Source: DHVE2 group archaeon (lineage in GTDB: Archaea > Thermoplasmatota > Thermoplasmata > Thermoplasmatales > Aciduliprofundaceae). From it: 6,466 nt of DNA. Both the position numbers and the translations under genes were made by a program. Under the pieces are notes generated by a model. It saw only the letters and a list, made by a program, of their open reading frames with translations. It made no database searches and had not been told where the DNA came from. Positions 6,391 through 6,466 of this stretch are shown here, piece by piece (the stretch's first letter is position 1; every line of letters begins with the position of its first letter). The DNA lies in contig WAOY01000089.1 in NCBI GenBank assembly GCA_015520985.1, positions 1 to 6,466 on the forward strand, in the 5' to 3' direction.

Positions 6391-6407
6391 AAATAAAAGG
6401 GTTACCC
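6391..6407 (-). promoter_or_regulatory. Promoter of the membrane hydrolase-like gene
   Basis: On the minus strand TTTTATTT (6398 to 6391) is preceded by GGGTAACCC (6407 to 6399, a 9-bp palindrome). The TATA centre is about 26 bp from the ATG at 6368, again predicting a leaderless transcript. Confidence 0.55.
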
Positions 6408-6466
6408 CGTGAAAATCTCCGCGGATAACGAAATTACCAGAAATAATTTTCATTCGCGATAATCAC
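6408..6466. other. Intergenic end of window, AT-rich, possible outward promoter
   Basis: No gene is visible here. An AT-rich run (6430-6451, containing AAATAATTTT) could be the TATA region of a plus-strand gene that starts just beyond the window, or simply upstream DNA of the hydrolase-like gene. Nothing firmer can be said. Confidence 0.25.

Noticed and set aside
6369..6392. Longer start (TTG at 6392) for the membrane protein
   Set aside because: It would place the start codon inside the TATA box; ATG 6368 lies at the expected transcription start.
6192..6428. Short plus-strand frames opposite the membrane protein
   Set aside because: They lack motifs and promoter and lie antisense to a gene with membrane segments and the HxD-type motifs of the YdjM family.

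Overview
The window looks archaeal, most likely from the Thermoplasmata branch of Euryarchaeota or a close relative. Arginine is mostly AGG and isoleucine mostly ATA. Promoters are archaeal TATA/BRE elements placed about 23-27 bases before start codons, which implies leaderless mRNAs. The proteins belong to families common in that group (DUF835, GvpD/KaiC-like ATPases). The lineage is an inference from style and families, not a database match. DNA is GC-rich and tightly packed; there are no RNA genes, CRISPR arrays or insertion sequences.

Layout. Positions 1-3302 (minus strand) hold one very large gene that runs off the left edge. Its 1100 visible residues comprise a tandem 99-residue helical duplication, two DUF835-type domains, a long coiled-coil/helical region, a beta-sandwich-like domain and a PHD/RING-like zinc finger. 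A 116-bp divergent intergenic region (3303-3418) carries two promoters, each with a small dyad centred on its TATA box. On the plus strand follows a tight three-gene operon: a degenerate receiver plus DUF835 protein (3419-4276), a GvpD/KaiC-like P-loop ATPase (4283-5569) and a small winged-helix DNA-binding protein (5579-5914). A membrane protein of the YdjM/DUF457 type (5871-6368, minus strand) converges on the operon and overlaps its last gene by 44 bp. The final ~75 bp hold that gene's promoter and an AT-rich stretch.

How the genes may work together. The divergent genes share DUF835 domains (three copies in all), and the operon adds an ATPase and a DNA-binding protein. The simplest reading is an uncharacterised archaeal sensory or regulatory module: DUF835 proteins as sensors or scaffolds, the RecA-fold ATPase as switch, and the winged-helix protein as output, possibly acting on the dyads in the shared promoter region. 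No histidine kinase is present and the receiver lacks the usual phosphorylation residues, so this does not look like an ordinary two-component system. The membrane hydrolase-like gene is probably unrelated. Functions beyond fold level are inference.
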